64,000 nt of DNA from the NCBI RefSeq assembly GCF_025642115.1, contig NZ_CP106753.1:372001-436000 (forward strand), read 5' to 3'. Of this stretch, positions 19,082 to 26,604 are shown piece by piece. The first letter of the stretch is position 1. Every line of letters begins with the position of its first letter. Position numbers and translations under genes: made by a program. The notes under the pieces were generated by a model. The model worked only from the letters and a program-made list of their open reading frames with translations. It had not been told where the DNA came from and did not search any database. The DNA is from Chitiniphilus purpureus (GTDB lineage: Bacteria; Pseudomonadota; Gammaproteobacteria; Burkholderiales; Chitinibacteraceae).

Positions 19082-19867
19082 ATGCAATTGCAAGACAAAG
19101 TGGCGCTCGTAACGGGCGCGAGTTCGGGAATCGGGCGTGCAACCGCACTGCGTTTCGCAGCCGAGGGTGCCATCGTCGGCGTGCTGGGAAGGAATAGGGC
19201 GGCGCTGGATGAAACAGTGGCCGAGATCGAAACCGCTGGCGGTCGGGCGCTGGCGCTGGTTGCGGATGTGGCTGACGACAGTGCGGTCCGCGATGCGGTA
19301 TCACGCTTGGTCGATATGCATGGTCGGCTTGACGTGGTGTTTGCCAACGCAGGGATCAATGGTGTGTGGGCACCCATCGATACCTTGCTACCACAGGAAT
19401 GGGACAAGACGCTGGCGATCAACCTGCGTGGCACCTATCTGACCATCCATTACACCGTGCCGCATCTGAAGCGGTCCGGTGGTGGTGCGATCCTGGTTAC
19501 TTCATCGATCAACGGTACCCGTGTCTTCAGCAACAGTGGCGCCAGCGCCTATGCCTGCTCCAAGGCGGCCCAACTGGCATTGGTACAGATGCTTGCCTTG
19601 GAGCTTGCACCCTTTCACATCCGGGTCAACGCACTTTGCCCGGGCAGCATTGCGACTGATATCAACGAACGTACCGAGCAGCGTGACCTGGAATCGATCG
19701 GCATACCTGTCGACTACCCTCAGGGTCAGGTGCCGTTGACCGAGGGCAGATCCGGTACTGCAGAACAGGTGGCCGAACTTGCTCTGTTCCTGGCTTCCGA
19801 GCGGTCGAGCCATATCAGCGGTACACCGGTCTGGATCGATGGTGCGCAATCCTTGCTGATCGGCTGA
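19082..19867 (+). CDS. Short-chain dehydrogenase/reductase (SDR)
   Basis: Classical SDR of 261 residues with Rossmann motif TGASSGIG (11-18), FANAGIN, VTSSIN for the catalytic serine, SAYACSK for the Tyr-x3-Lys pair, and a C-terminal SGTPVWIDGAQSLL. It uses NAD(P)H, probably NADP-type given the R in LGRNRAAL; the substrate is unknown. A good ribosome site (AAGGAG) is six bases before the start. The flanking gaps on both sides are large, so it is probably its own transcription unit. Confidence 0.88.
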   Translation: MQLQDKVALVTGASSGIGRATALRFAAEGAIVGVLGRNRAALDETVAEIETAGGRALALVADVADDSAVRDAVSRLVDMHGRLDVVFANAGINGVWAPIDTLLPQEWDKTLAINLRGTYLTIHYTVPHLKRSGGGAILVTSSINGTRVFSNSGASAYACSKAAQLALVQMLALELAPFHIRVNALCPGSIATDINERTEQRDLESIGIPVDYPQGQVPLTEGRSGTAEQVAELALFLASERSSHISGTPVWIDGAQSLLIG

Positions 19868-20272
19868 TGCTGCATCGGTGTGACTGCGATGGCGTGCACA
19901 TCGGTTGATGGGGCTACACCGTTTGCAGGGTTTCTGCCGCGGTGGTGTGCTTGCAGGATATGCATCCAGCAGGCTTGTTTGTGTTCCGGCTTATACAACA
20001 ATGTTGGAATAGAAAGACTAAGAATAGTTAATAAGGCCGGGCCGTTGCTGTGGATAACTCATATTTTCCTTATTGATCAGTGGCTTGCCGCTTGATTGAC
20101 CTCGCCGGAACCTTCTGGTTTGGCTGTGGATAAAACGGTGATGGTTTTGCAGCCTTGCTCGCCATCCTGGGTTTTCCACAGCGACACTGCTGTTTTCCAC
20201 AGTACAAGCTGTTGATTTCCGTGCGCTTTTCGCTCGCAGGTATAATCGCCCGCTTTTACGCAAGGAAGATCC
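19868..20272. other. 405-base intergenic region with DnaA-box cluster
   Basis: No gene is seen. Its AT-rich middle (about 19985-20100) holds four 9-base DnaA-box matches. TGTGGATAA at 20049-20057 and 20125-20133 are perfect TTATCCACA boxes on the minus strand. TTTTCCACA at 20172-20180 and 20193-20201 are plus-strand boxes fitting TTWTNCACA. A near-IHF site (GATCAG-N4-TTG, 20075-20087, 12 of 13 consensus positions) lies between the first two. It could be a DnaA-titration or regulatory locus, or part of a replication origin; dnaA is not in the window. Confidence 0.6.
20241..20246 (+). promoter_or_regulatory. Candidate -10 element (TATAAT) for rbgA
   Basis: A perfect TATAAT lies 26 bases before the rbgA start codon. 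No convincing -35 hexamer is found at normal spacing; TTGATT at 20212 is 23 bases away. The last two DnaA boxes end 40 bases upstream, so DnaA could affect this promoter. Confidence 0.45.
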
Positions 20273-21157
20273 ATGTCGATCCAGTGGTTTCCCGGGCATA
20301 TGAACGCAGCCCGCAAGGCGGTTGCAGAGACCATGGCCAAGGTGGATCTGGTGATCGAGCTGGTGGATGCGCGGCTGCCGCTGTCCAGCACCAATCCGAT
20401 GATCGATGTGTTGCGTCGTGCGCGGCAGCGCCCTGCGCTCAAGATCCTCAACAAGGCCGATCTGGCCGATCCGGCGTTGAATGCGCGCTGGCTTGCCTGG
20501 TTCAAGGCGCAGGATGCGACTGCCGCGGTATTGATGGGCGAGGACAACAAGCAGGCGCAGGTGAGGAAGCTGCCCCAGTGGTGCCGTGAGCTGGTGCCTC
20601 ACCGCACCGGTATGGAAAAGCCGGTACGTGCGTTGATCCTCGGCATTCCCAATGTCGGCAAATCCACATTGATCAACCTGTTGATGAGCCGGCGCATTGC
20701 CAATGTGGCCGATACCCCTGGTGTGACCAAATCGCAGCAGCGCGTGGAAACCGCCCAAGGGATGATCCTCTACGACACCCCGGGTCTGCTCTGGCCCAAG
20801 ATCGAGCGGCCCGAATCCGGCTACCGGCTGGCAATGGCGGGGTCGGTCGGGCGCAACGCCTACAACGATGAGGATGTGGCGTGGTTCGGAGTGGAACTGT
20901 TGCAGCAGCGCTACCCGCAGCTGCTTGCTGCGCGCTATGGCCTTGACCGGCTGGACCGGCCGGCCGATGAGCTTTTCACCGAGATCGGCAGGAAGCGCGG
21001 CGCGATGCTGGGCGGTGGACGCATTGACCGGCAAAAGACCGCCGAGCTGATCCTGGCCGACTTTCGCAGCGGTACGCTCGGACGGATCTCGCTGGAGACC
21101 CCGGAGGATTTCCTGACGCCGCCACCAGCTGAAGTCGAAACGCTGCCTGCCGATTGA
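20273..21157 (+). CDS. rbgA: Ribosome biogenesis GTPase RbgA/YlqF
   Basis: Circularly permuted GTPase of 294 residues that helps late 50S assembly. G4 (NKAD, 60-63) precedes G1 (GIPNVGKS, 124-131), then ADTPGVTKSQQ and LYDTPGLLWPK (G3). The N-terminus MSIQWFPGHMNAARKAV is diagnostic of the YlqF family. ATG 20273 has AAGGAAG upstream. It is followed at 81 bases by the zapB-like gene. Confidence 0.95.
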   Translation: MSIQWFPGHMNAARKAVAETMAKVDLVIELVDARLPLSSTNPMIDVLRRARQRPALKILNKADLADPALNARWLAWFKAQDATAAVLMGEDNKQAQVRKLPQWCRELVPHRTGMEKPVRALILGIPNVGKSTLINLLMSRRIANVADTPGVTKSQQRVETAQGMILYDTPGLLWPKIERPESGYRLAMAGSVGRNAYNDEDVAWFGVELLQQRYPQLLAARYGLDRLDRPADELFTEIGRKRGAMLGGGRIDRQKTAELILADFRSGTLGRISLETPEDFLTPPPAEVETLPAD

Positions 21158-21238
21158 AGCGACGCCACGCCGCCTGCCCCTGCACGTTGGCGACCGCAAA
21201 ATGCCTTAGAATCGCCAAGGGCCACCGGAGAGCATTTC

Positions 21239-21448
21239 ATGGACGCCGAACTTGCTGTTCTTAGCGACAAAATCGGGCAGATTGCACGCCTGTGCGGTCA
21301 GTTGAAAGCCGAAAACCGCAGCTTGCGGCAACAGGTCCTGGCGTTGCAGCAGCAGAACCAGCAGCTGGTTGCCAAGGTGGACGGCGCCAAGACCCGGGTG
21401 GCTGCGGTGCTGGCAAGGCTGCCGGGCGCAGCGGAGGCCGAGGAATGA
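21239..21448 (+). CDS. ZapB-like small coiled-coil protein
   Basis: 69-residue, almost wholly coiled-coil protein with Q/L-rich heptads (LKAENRSLRQQVLALQQQ). It is of the kind placed upstream of zapA in proteobacteria and named ZapB-like or TIGR02449/DUF904. By analogy it may bind the FtsZ-ring factor ZapA; this is inferred from position. The ribosome site is GGAGA, and its stop overlaps the zapA start by four bases (ATGA), implying translational coupling. Confidence 0.8.
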   Translation: MDAELAVLSDKIGQIARLCGQLKAENRSLRQQVLALQQQNQQLVAKVDGAKTRVAAVLARLPGAAEAEE

Positions 21449-21750
21449 GCGAGATCAAGCAGCTTGATGTGAGCATCATGGGCCGTGAGTTCCGTGTGGC
21501 CTGCCCAGTGGATGAGGAAGATGCGTTGCTGGAGGCGGTACGCATGCTCGACGCCAAGATGCACGAGATCCGCGAAAGCGGCAAAGTGATCGGCATCGAG
21601 AAGATCGCCATCATGGCCGCGCTCAACTTTGCCCACGAGTACCTGCATGTCGAGGCCGGCGGTTTTGACATCGCTGCGTATCGGCGTAGAATCGCCCACA
21701 TGAATGCAACGCTCGACGCGGCGCTGCAGGATCAGGCGGCACTGTTCTGA
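21445..21750 (+). CDS. zapA: Cell division protein ZapA
   Basis: 101-residue FtsZ-ring-associated protein. It has the N-terminal beta region KQLDVSIMGREFRVACP followed by EEDALLEAVRMLDAKMHEIR and a long C-terminal helix, as in the ZapA family. It promotes FtsZ bundling at midcell. It overlaps the preceding small gene and is followed by 6S RNA and the 5-formyl-THF cyclo-ligase gene, the conserved zapA-ssrS-ygfA order. Confidence 0.94.
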   Translation: MSEIKQLDVSIMGREFRVACPVDEEDALLEAVRMLDAKMHEIRESGKVIGIEKIAIMAALNFAHEYLHVEAGGFDIAAYRRRIAHMNATLDAALQDQAALF

Positions 21751-21778
21751 TCCGGCCGGCGCGGCGAGTGCAACCGTT

Positions 21779-21960
21779 GCTTTCCTGCGGTGTTTGTCCG
21801 GTTTTATATTCCTTGAACCGATAAGCTTTTGCATCGGTCGCCGGCAATCCAGCTGCCTGTTGTGCGCGTTCCTTCGTCGAACGCACCTGATGGCGGCGAG
21901 CTGGTGACCACTTGAACCTCAGGGTTCAGGATGCTGAACCGGACGGCACTCGCGGGAAGC
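21779..21960 (+). ncRNA. ssrS: 6S RNA (RNA polymerase-sigma70 regulator)
   Basis: The roughly 182-base gap between zapA and the cyclo-ligase fits 6S RNA by position and fold. A long closing stem can be drawn by hand: the 5' arm from GCTTTCCTGCGGTGTTTGTCC pairs with the 3' arm GGACGGCACTCGCGGGAAGC, with bulges. The 3' half contains CACTTGAACCTCAGGGTTCAGG, closely resembling the E. coli 6S segment CACCTTGAACCAAGGGTTCA. The ends are estimated from the stem. 6S RNA mimics an open promoter and sequesters sigma70 polymerase in stationary phase. Confidence 0.88.
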
Positions 21961-21969
21961 CCCTTCTTC

Positions 21970-22590
21970 GTGTTTCCTTCTCCAAATCCACCCCAAGACA
22001 AGCTGGCGTTGCGGCGCATGATCCGTGCCCGCCGCGCCGCACTCGGCGCGGCCGTGCGGCATGAAGCCAGCGTTGCGGTGGCACGGCACGCGCTGGCGCT
22101 CGGCCTGTTTCGCGCCGGGCGTCGCCTGGCCGCCTATGTGCCGACCGGCAGTGAGTTGTCGACCTGGCCCTTGATCCTGCAGGCGTTGCGCCGACGCTGT
22201 GCGTTGTATCTGCCCCATGTACCACGCCGCGGCCGCAAAATGGACTTCGTCCGGCTGGATGCGGCATCCGAATGGCGTGCTGGACAGTTCGGCATCCTCG
22301 AGCCACACCACCACGAAGTGGTCGCCGCCCGCTCACTGGACGTGGTGTTCGTGCCACTGCTCGCGTTTGACGTTGCATTGGCGCGTCTTGGACAGGGCGG
22401 CGGTTACTACGACACCACCTTCCATTTCCGGCGCATCCGCCGTCGCTGGCGTAAACCGCTGCTGGTGGGGCTTGCGTTCGATGAGCAGCGCGTCTGCCAT
22501 GTGCCGGCTGAACGCTGGGATCTGCATCTGGATCTGGTGATCACACCGGCTGGCATACTGCGTGCACAGAGTCCACCGGTGCTGCCGTGA
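21970..22590 (+). CDS. 5-formyltetrahydrofolate cyclo-ligase
   Basis: MTHFS/YgfA-family enzyme converting 5-formyl-THF to 5,10-methenyl-THF with ATP; about 206 residues. Motifs are the basic N-terminus KLALRRMIRARRAAL, AAYVPTGSELST, FVPLLAFDVALARLGQGGGYYD (the family signature around GQGGGYYD) and GLAFDEQ. The start is uncertain. GTG 21970 keeps the basic helix and begins just after the predicted 6S RNA; ATG 22018 gives an E. coli-like MIRARR start. An upstream ATG at 21931 falls inside the RNA and was rejected. The link to 6S RNA suggests processing from a shared transcript. Confidence 0.9.
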   Translation: MFPSPNPPQDKLALRRMIRARRAALGAAVRHEASVAVARHALALGLFRAGRRLAAYVPTGSELSTWPLILQALRRRCALYLPHVPRRGRKMDFVRLDAASEWRAGQFGILEPHHHEVVAARSLDVVFVPLLAFDVALARLGQGGGYYDTTFHFRRIRRRWRKPLLVGLAFDEQRVCHVPAERWDLHLDLVITPAGILRAQSPPVLP

Positions 22591-22606
22591 TATGCGGCCC
22601 AAATTC

Positions 22607-22621
22607 GATTTGCATCAAATC
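22607..22621. promoter_or_regulatory. Palindromic operator candidate upstream of the fused PTS gene
   Basis: GATTTG-CAT-CAAATC is a perfect 6-bp inverted repeat with a 3-base centre, 128 bases before the PTS start codon. No regulator can be named from it. Confidence 0.4.
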
Positions 22622-22749
22622 CGGCTTGGATAGGTACGACAACTGGAAAAATTTCACAGCTCGTCTATGGGACCGGCTCTACACTCTGGAGCAAACGCTG
22701 ATATACGGCGGATCCGATTGGCCTTTACGCACCTTGAGGTTGTATTCCC

Positions 22750-25278
22750 ATGTCCCACCAGCGCATAGAACTGTTAGCCCCGCTGACCGGCTTGATCGTC
22801 CCCTTGGAAACCGTGCCGGATCCAGTATTCGCGCAGAAGATGGTCGGTGACGGGATTGCGATCGATCCGACGTCCAACGTGCTTGTCGCACCCGCGGCCG
22901 GCAAGGTCAAACAGCTGCATGCCTCGCAGCATGCGATCACGCTGCAGACCGTCGAGGGCATCGAGCTGCTGCTGCATATCGGACTGGATACGGTGATGCT
23001 CAAGGGCGAAGGCTTCCGCGCGCAGGTCAAGGAAGGCGATACGGTCCGTGCCGGCCAGCCGTTGATCGAGTTCGATGCCGAGTTGATCATGCAGCGCGGC
23101 AAGAGCATCGTCACCGAACTTGTGATCACCAATGGCGACAAGGTTGCCGCCTACCTGCCCGCAAGCGGCTTCGCCCGTGCAGGTCTGACGCCGGCGCTGG
23201 TGCTCGATCTGATCGTCGCCGACGATGCGGCTTCCACCGCGGCCGTGGCTGTCGATGCCGTTGTTTCCGACCCGGTGAAGGTGCCCAACCGCACCGGCCT
23301 GCATGCCCGCCCGGCGGCGGTGCTGGCCAATGCAGCCAAGACCTACAAGAGCGACATCAAGCTGCTGCGCGGTGCAGACGAAGGCAACGCCAAGTCGGTC
23401 GTGGGCATCATGGGCCTTGAGGTGAAGTACGCCGACGAGATCAAGGTCAAGGCGAGCGGTCCGGACGCGCAGGCGGCGGTCAAGGCGCTGGTCGAGCTGA
23501 TCCGCTCCGGCTGCGGCGAGGATTGCGGCCCGGGCGTGCCGCCGCCAGCGCCCAAGCCGCCGATCAAACAGGTGGTGAAGCCGCATTCGAGCGATCCGAA
23601 CGTGCTGACCGGCGTATCCGCATCGCCCGGCCTCGCAGTGGGCCAGATCTTCCAGGTCAGGCAGGATGTGATCGAAGTGCGCGAAACCGGCGCCAACGCC
23701 CAGGTCGAGCGCCGGCGGCTGGATGATGCGCTCAAGGAGGCACGCCAGCAGCTCGAAGCACTCAAGGCCGAGATCGAGGACGCCGCCAAGGCCGAGATCT
23801 TCGCCGCCCACCAGGAACTGCTGGCCGATCCGGATCTGCTCGATATCGCGATTTCCGGCATCAGCAATGGCAAGAGCGCGGGGTTCGCCTGGCGCCAGGC
23901 CTTCACCACCTACGCCGACAAGCTCGCCCGGCTGCAGAATGAGATCCTTGCCGGCCGTGCCAACGATATCCGCGATGTCGGCCGGCGCGTGCTGCGCCTG
24001 CTGGCCGGCGTCAAGGAGGCCGAGCTCGTGGTGCCGGACAACGCCATCCTGATCGCCGAGGAACTCACGCCTTCGGACACCGCCAGCCTGGATCGCACCA
24101 AGGTGCTGGGCTTTGCCACCACTGGCGGCGGTGCCACCAGCCATGTGGCCATCCTGGCGCGTTCACTCAATATCCCGGCCATCTGCGGCATCGAAGACAG
24201 TGTGCTGCAACTACCCAATGGTGTGCCGGTGATCCTGGACGGCACCAAGGGTACGTTGCGCCGCAACCCAAGCGATGCCGAGATCCAGCAGATCCGCGAC
24301 AAACAGGCGGCCCAGGCCGAGAAACGCGCCGAGGAGCAGGCAAGCGCCCATCATCCGGCGATCACCCGCGATGGGGTGCGGATCGAAGTGGTGGCCAATA
24401 TCGGCGGGTTGGACGAAGCTGTGCAGGGCGTGCAGCTGGGCAGTGAAGGCGTGGGCCTGCTGCGCAGCGAGTTCCTCTACCTGGAGCGCACCGACGCACC
24501 GACCGAGGCCGAACAGAGCCAGATCTATACCGACATCGCCAAGGCGCTTGGCACCGAGCGCACGCTGGTGATCCGCACCCTGGACGTGGGGGGCGACAAA
24601 CCGCTGCCGTATCTGCCGTTGCCGGCCGAGGAAAACCCATTCCTCGGCGTGCGCGGCATCCGGCTGTGCCTTGCCGCGCCGGAGATCCTGCGTACCCAGT
24701 TGCGCGCCATCCTGCGTGCCGCACCCTTCGCCAGGCTGCACATCATGTTCCCGATGATCGCCTCGCTCGACGAGGTGCGCGAGGCCAAGGCCATCCTGGC
24801 CGAGGAGAAGGCAGCGCTTGGCGTCACCGCCGAGATCAAGTTCGGCATCATGGTCGAAGTGCCTTCAACCGCCGTGATGAGTGAGATCTTTGCGCGCGAG
24901 GTGGATTTCTTCTCGATCGGCACCAATGATCTGACCCAATACACACTGGCGATGGATCGTGGCCACCCCAAGCTTGCCAAGCAGGCCGATGCACTGCATC
25001 CCGGCGTGCTGCGGCTGATCGCCATGACCGTCAAAGGTGCGCATGCGCAGGGCAAATGGGTCGGCGTATGCGGCGGGATCGCATCCGACCCGCTGGCGGT
25101 GCCGGTGCTGCTCGGTATCGGTGTCGATGAACTGTCGGTCAGCGTGCCGGCCATTCCGTCGATCAAGGCACTGGTGCGCAAGCTCAATCGCGCCGATTGC
25201 CTGAAGCTGGCCAACGAGGTGCTGCAGCTTGGCACCGCAACCGAGGTACGCGCCCGGCTTGCGGCGCTGGCCGACTAG
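22750..25278 (+). CDS. Fused PTS protein EIIA(Glc)-HPr-enzyme I
   Basis: 842-residue cytoplasmic phosphotransferase with three modules. The EIIA-Glc-type domain (about 1-150) has the phosphohistidine in LLHIGLDTV at H76 with H61 as partner. The HPr domain (about 172-252) has H185 in NRTGLHARPA and regulatory-type serine S216. Enzyme I (about 286-842) has H465 in TTGGGATSHVAILARS, FLYLERTDAPTEAEQ and the PEP-binding core VDFFSIGTNDLTQYTLAMDR. It takes phosphate from PEP and delivers it to a membrane EIIBC, probably for N-acetylglucosamine or glucose. No EIIBC gene is adjacent. The linker PPPAPKPPIK joins HPr to EI. Fusions of this order are known in chitin/GlcNAc users; the sugar is inferred. 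Confidence 0.93.
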   Translation: MSHQRIELLAPLTGLIVPLETVPDPVFAQKMVGDGIAIDPTSNVLVAPAAGKVKQLHASQHAITLQTVEGIELLLHIGLDTVMLKGEGFRAQVKEGDTVRAGQPLIEFDAELIMQRGKSIVTELVITNGDKVAAYLPASGFARAGLTPALVLDLIVADDAASTAAVAVDAVVSDPVKVPNRTGLHARPAAVLANAAKTYKSDIKLLRGADEGNAKSVVGIMGLEVKYADEIKVKASGPDAQAAVKALVELIRSGCGEDCGPGVPPPAPKPPIKQVVKPHSSDPNVLTGVSASPGLAVGQIFQVRQDVIEVRETGANAQVERRRLDDALKEARQQLEALKAEIEDAAKAEIFAAHQELLADPDLLDIAISGISNGKSAGFAWRQAFTTYADKLARLQNEILAGRANDIRDVGRRVLRLLAGVKEAELVVPDNAILIAEELTPSDTASLDRTKVLGFATTGGGATSHVAILARSLNIPAICGIEDSVLQLPNGVPVILDGTKGTLRRNPSDAEIQQIRDKQAAQAEKRAEEQASAHHPAITRDGVRIEVVANIGGLDEAVQGVQLGSEGVGLLRSEFLYLERTDAPTEAEQSQIYTDIAKALGTERTLVIRTLDVGGDKPLPYLPLPAEENPFLGVRGIRLCLAAPEILRTQLRAILRAAPFARLHIMFPMIASLDEVREAKAILAEEKAALGVTAEIKFGIMVEVPSTAVMSEIFAREVDFFSIGTNDLTQYTLAMDRGHPKLAKQADALHPGVLRLIAMTVKGAHAQGKWVGVCGGIASDPLAVPVLLGIGVDELSVSVPAIPSIKALVRKLNRADCLKLANEVLQLGTATEVRARLAALAD

Positions 25279-25570
25279 ACGCCGAGGCTACATACCAATG
25301 GTAAAACCCGTCCGGCAACGCCGTGGCGGGTGAGCCCATGCCGGCACTGTCGCGCTCGTTGCAAAGGTTGTTTGTGGCACGGTATGCGGGCGTGCGATGC
25401 CGCACCGGTCGTGTCCTGCCCGCTGCCATTACGCGCCTGCCAACTGTCCCGGGAAAAGCGCGGTGCTTGTGCGGCAGGTGAAGCACCCGCTAGCAGGGCA
25501 GCGGCCAGCCGGCAGGCACGCTCCCCGTCAGCGCGGCCACAGGTGATACAGGCAGCGCCAGGCCCGATGC
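25279..25570. other. Intergenic gap between convergent PTS and nadM genes
   Basis: 292 bases with no recognisable gene. A GC-rich hairpin (ACCCG...CGGGT, 25306-25331) follows the PTS stop but has no T-run, so terminator function is doubtful. Confidence 0.5.
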
Positions 25571-26590
25571 TCAGCCGGTCAGTTGCAGGAAGTGGTCGAG
25601 GATATGGAAGTGGTCCTCGAAGAAACGTGATTCCATCGCCGCCAGTTCGGCGATCGGCACCCAGCGTGCGTCGGCGGCGTCGTCGCTGCCGGCGACCTCG
25701 GGCAGGCGTTCCATCGCGATGCCGAAGTGGTGGGCGTGGGTGATGGTGCGGCCACGCAGGCTGCGATCCGGGTGATCGAACACCGCCACTCCGCGCAGCG
25801 CGGCATGCAGCGTACTGTCGAACAGCGCGAGCCCGGTTTCCTCGCGCAGCTCGCGGATCGCCCCTTGCAACAGGCGCTCGCGGCCATCGAGAAAACCGCC
25901 AGGCAGCGCCCACAGCCCCTGCCCCGGCATGTGCTTGCGCTCGACCAGCAGCACATGGCCTGCCACCTCGACCACGGCATCCACCGTCACGAACGGCCCA
26001 CTGCCCCAGCGTTTGCGGTTCTCGATCAGTGCCGCGTGCTCGGCGCACAGTTGTGCGTACGCCGGCAACGCACGCCAACCCTTGAGATAGGCTGCCACCG
26101 GGTGGGGCACCAGCGTGGTGAGCAGCGCATCGGCCGCTGCCGGCTCATCCAGCCCCAGATGGATCTGGCGCACGCCGGTCGCGTCCAGTTCGCCTTGCAA
26201 TGGCATACGGACCAGCGTCCAGTCGGGAAAGCGCTGCAGGTAGTAGCTCGACGCATCCTTCTCGTGCCCGATCAGCGCCACGCGGCGCGATGGTGTGTCA
26301 CCGGCGATACCGGCCTGCACCGCTGCGGTCCAGCGCGCATCGTCGTAGTAGTCGCGTACCGGGACAAAGCGCACGCGGCCGGCATCGGCTTCGGGCAGCG
26401 TGGCGGCGATCATCGCCGCGCGTTCCTGCCAGGTGAACGGATTCTTGGCATCGCGCGCACGGTGAGCGGAACCCAACACCACCATCACTTGCGGCGCACG
26501 GCGCAGCGCTTCGGCCAGCAGCACGGCATGGCCCAGGTGGAAAGGCTGGAAGCGGCCGATCAATACCGCGCAGTCGAAATCATGGGACAT
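25571..26590 (-). CDS. nadM: Bifunctional NMN adenylyltransferase/Nudix hydrolase
   Basis: 339-residue fusion. The N-terminal nucleotidyltransferase carries IGRFQPFHLGHAVLL with the (H/T)xGH motif and resembles NadM; it makes NAD from NMN and ATP. The C-terminal Nudix domain (about 195-339) carries GGFLDGRERLLQGAIRELREETG, a full Nudix box, typically ADP-ribose pyrophosphatase. ATG 26590 has GGAG eight bases upstream. It begins 14 bases after nadE and closes the NAD operon. Confidence 0.93.
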   Translation of the reverse strand: MSHDFDCAVLIGRFQPFHLGHAVLLAEALRRAPQVMVVLGSAHRARDAKNPFTWQERAAMIAATLPEADAGRVRFVPVRDYYDDARWTAAVQAGIAGDTPSRRVALIGHEKDASSYYLQRFPDWTLVRMPLQGELDATGVRQIHLGLDEPAAADALLTTLVPHPVAAYLKGWRALPAYAQLCAEHAALIENRKRWGSGPFVTVDAVVEVAGHVLLVERKHMPGQGLWALPGGFLDGRERLLQGAIRELREETGLALFDSTLHAALRGVAVFDHPDRSLRGRTITHAHHFGIAMERLPEVAGSDDAADARWVPIAELAAMESRFFEDHFHILDHFLQLTG

Positions 26591-26604
26591 GGCAAGGACT
26601 CCGG

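Noticed and set aside
21931..21969. ATG 21931 as start of the 5-formyl-THF cyclo-ligase
   Set aside because: It lies inside the predicted 6S RNA 3' arm, and the extra residues do not match the family.
25306..25331. Hairpin after the PTS gene as intrinsic terminator
   Set aside because: The stem is plausible but is followed by TGAGCCC rather than a T-run.
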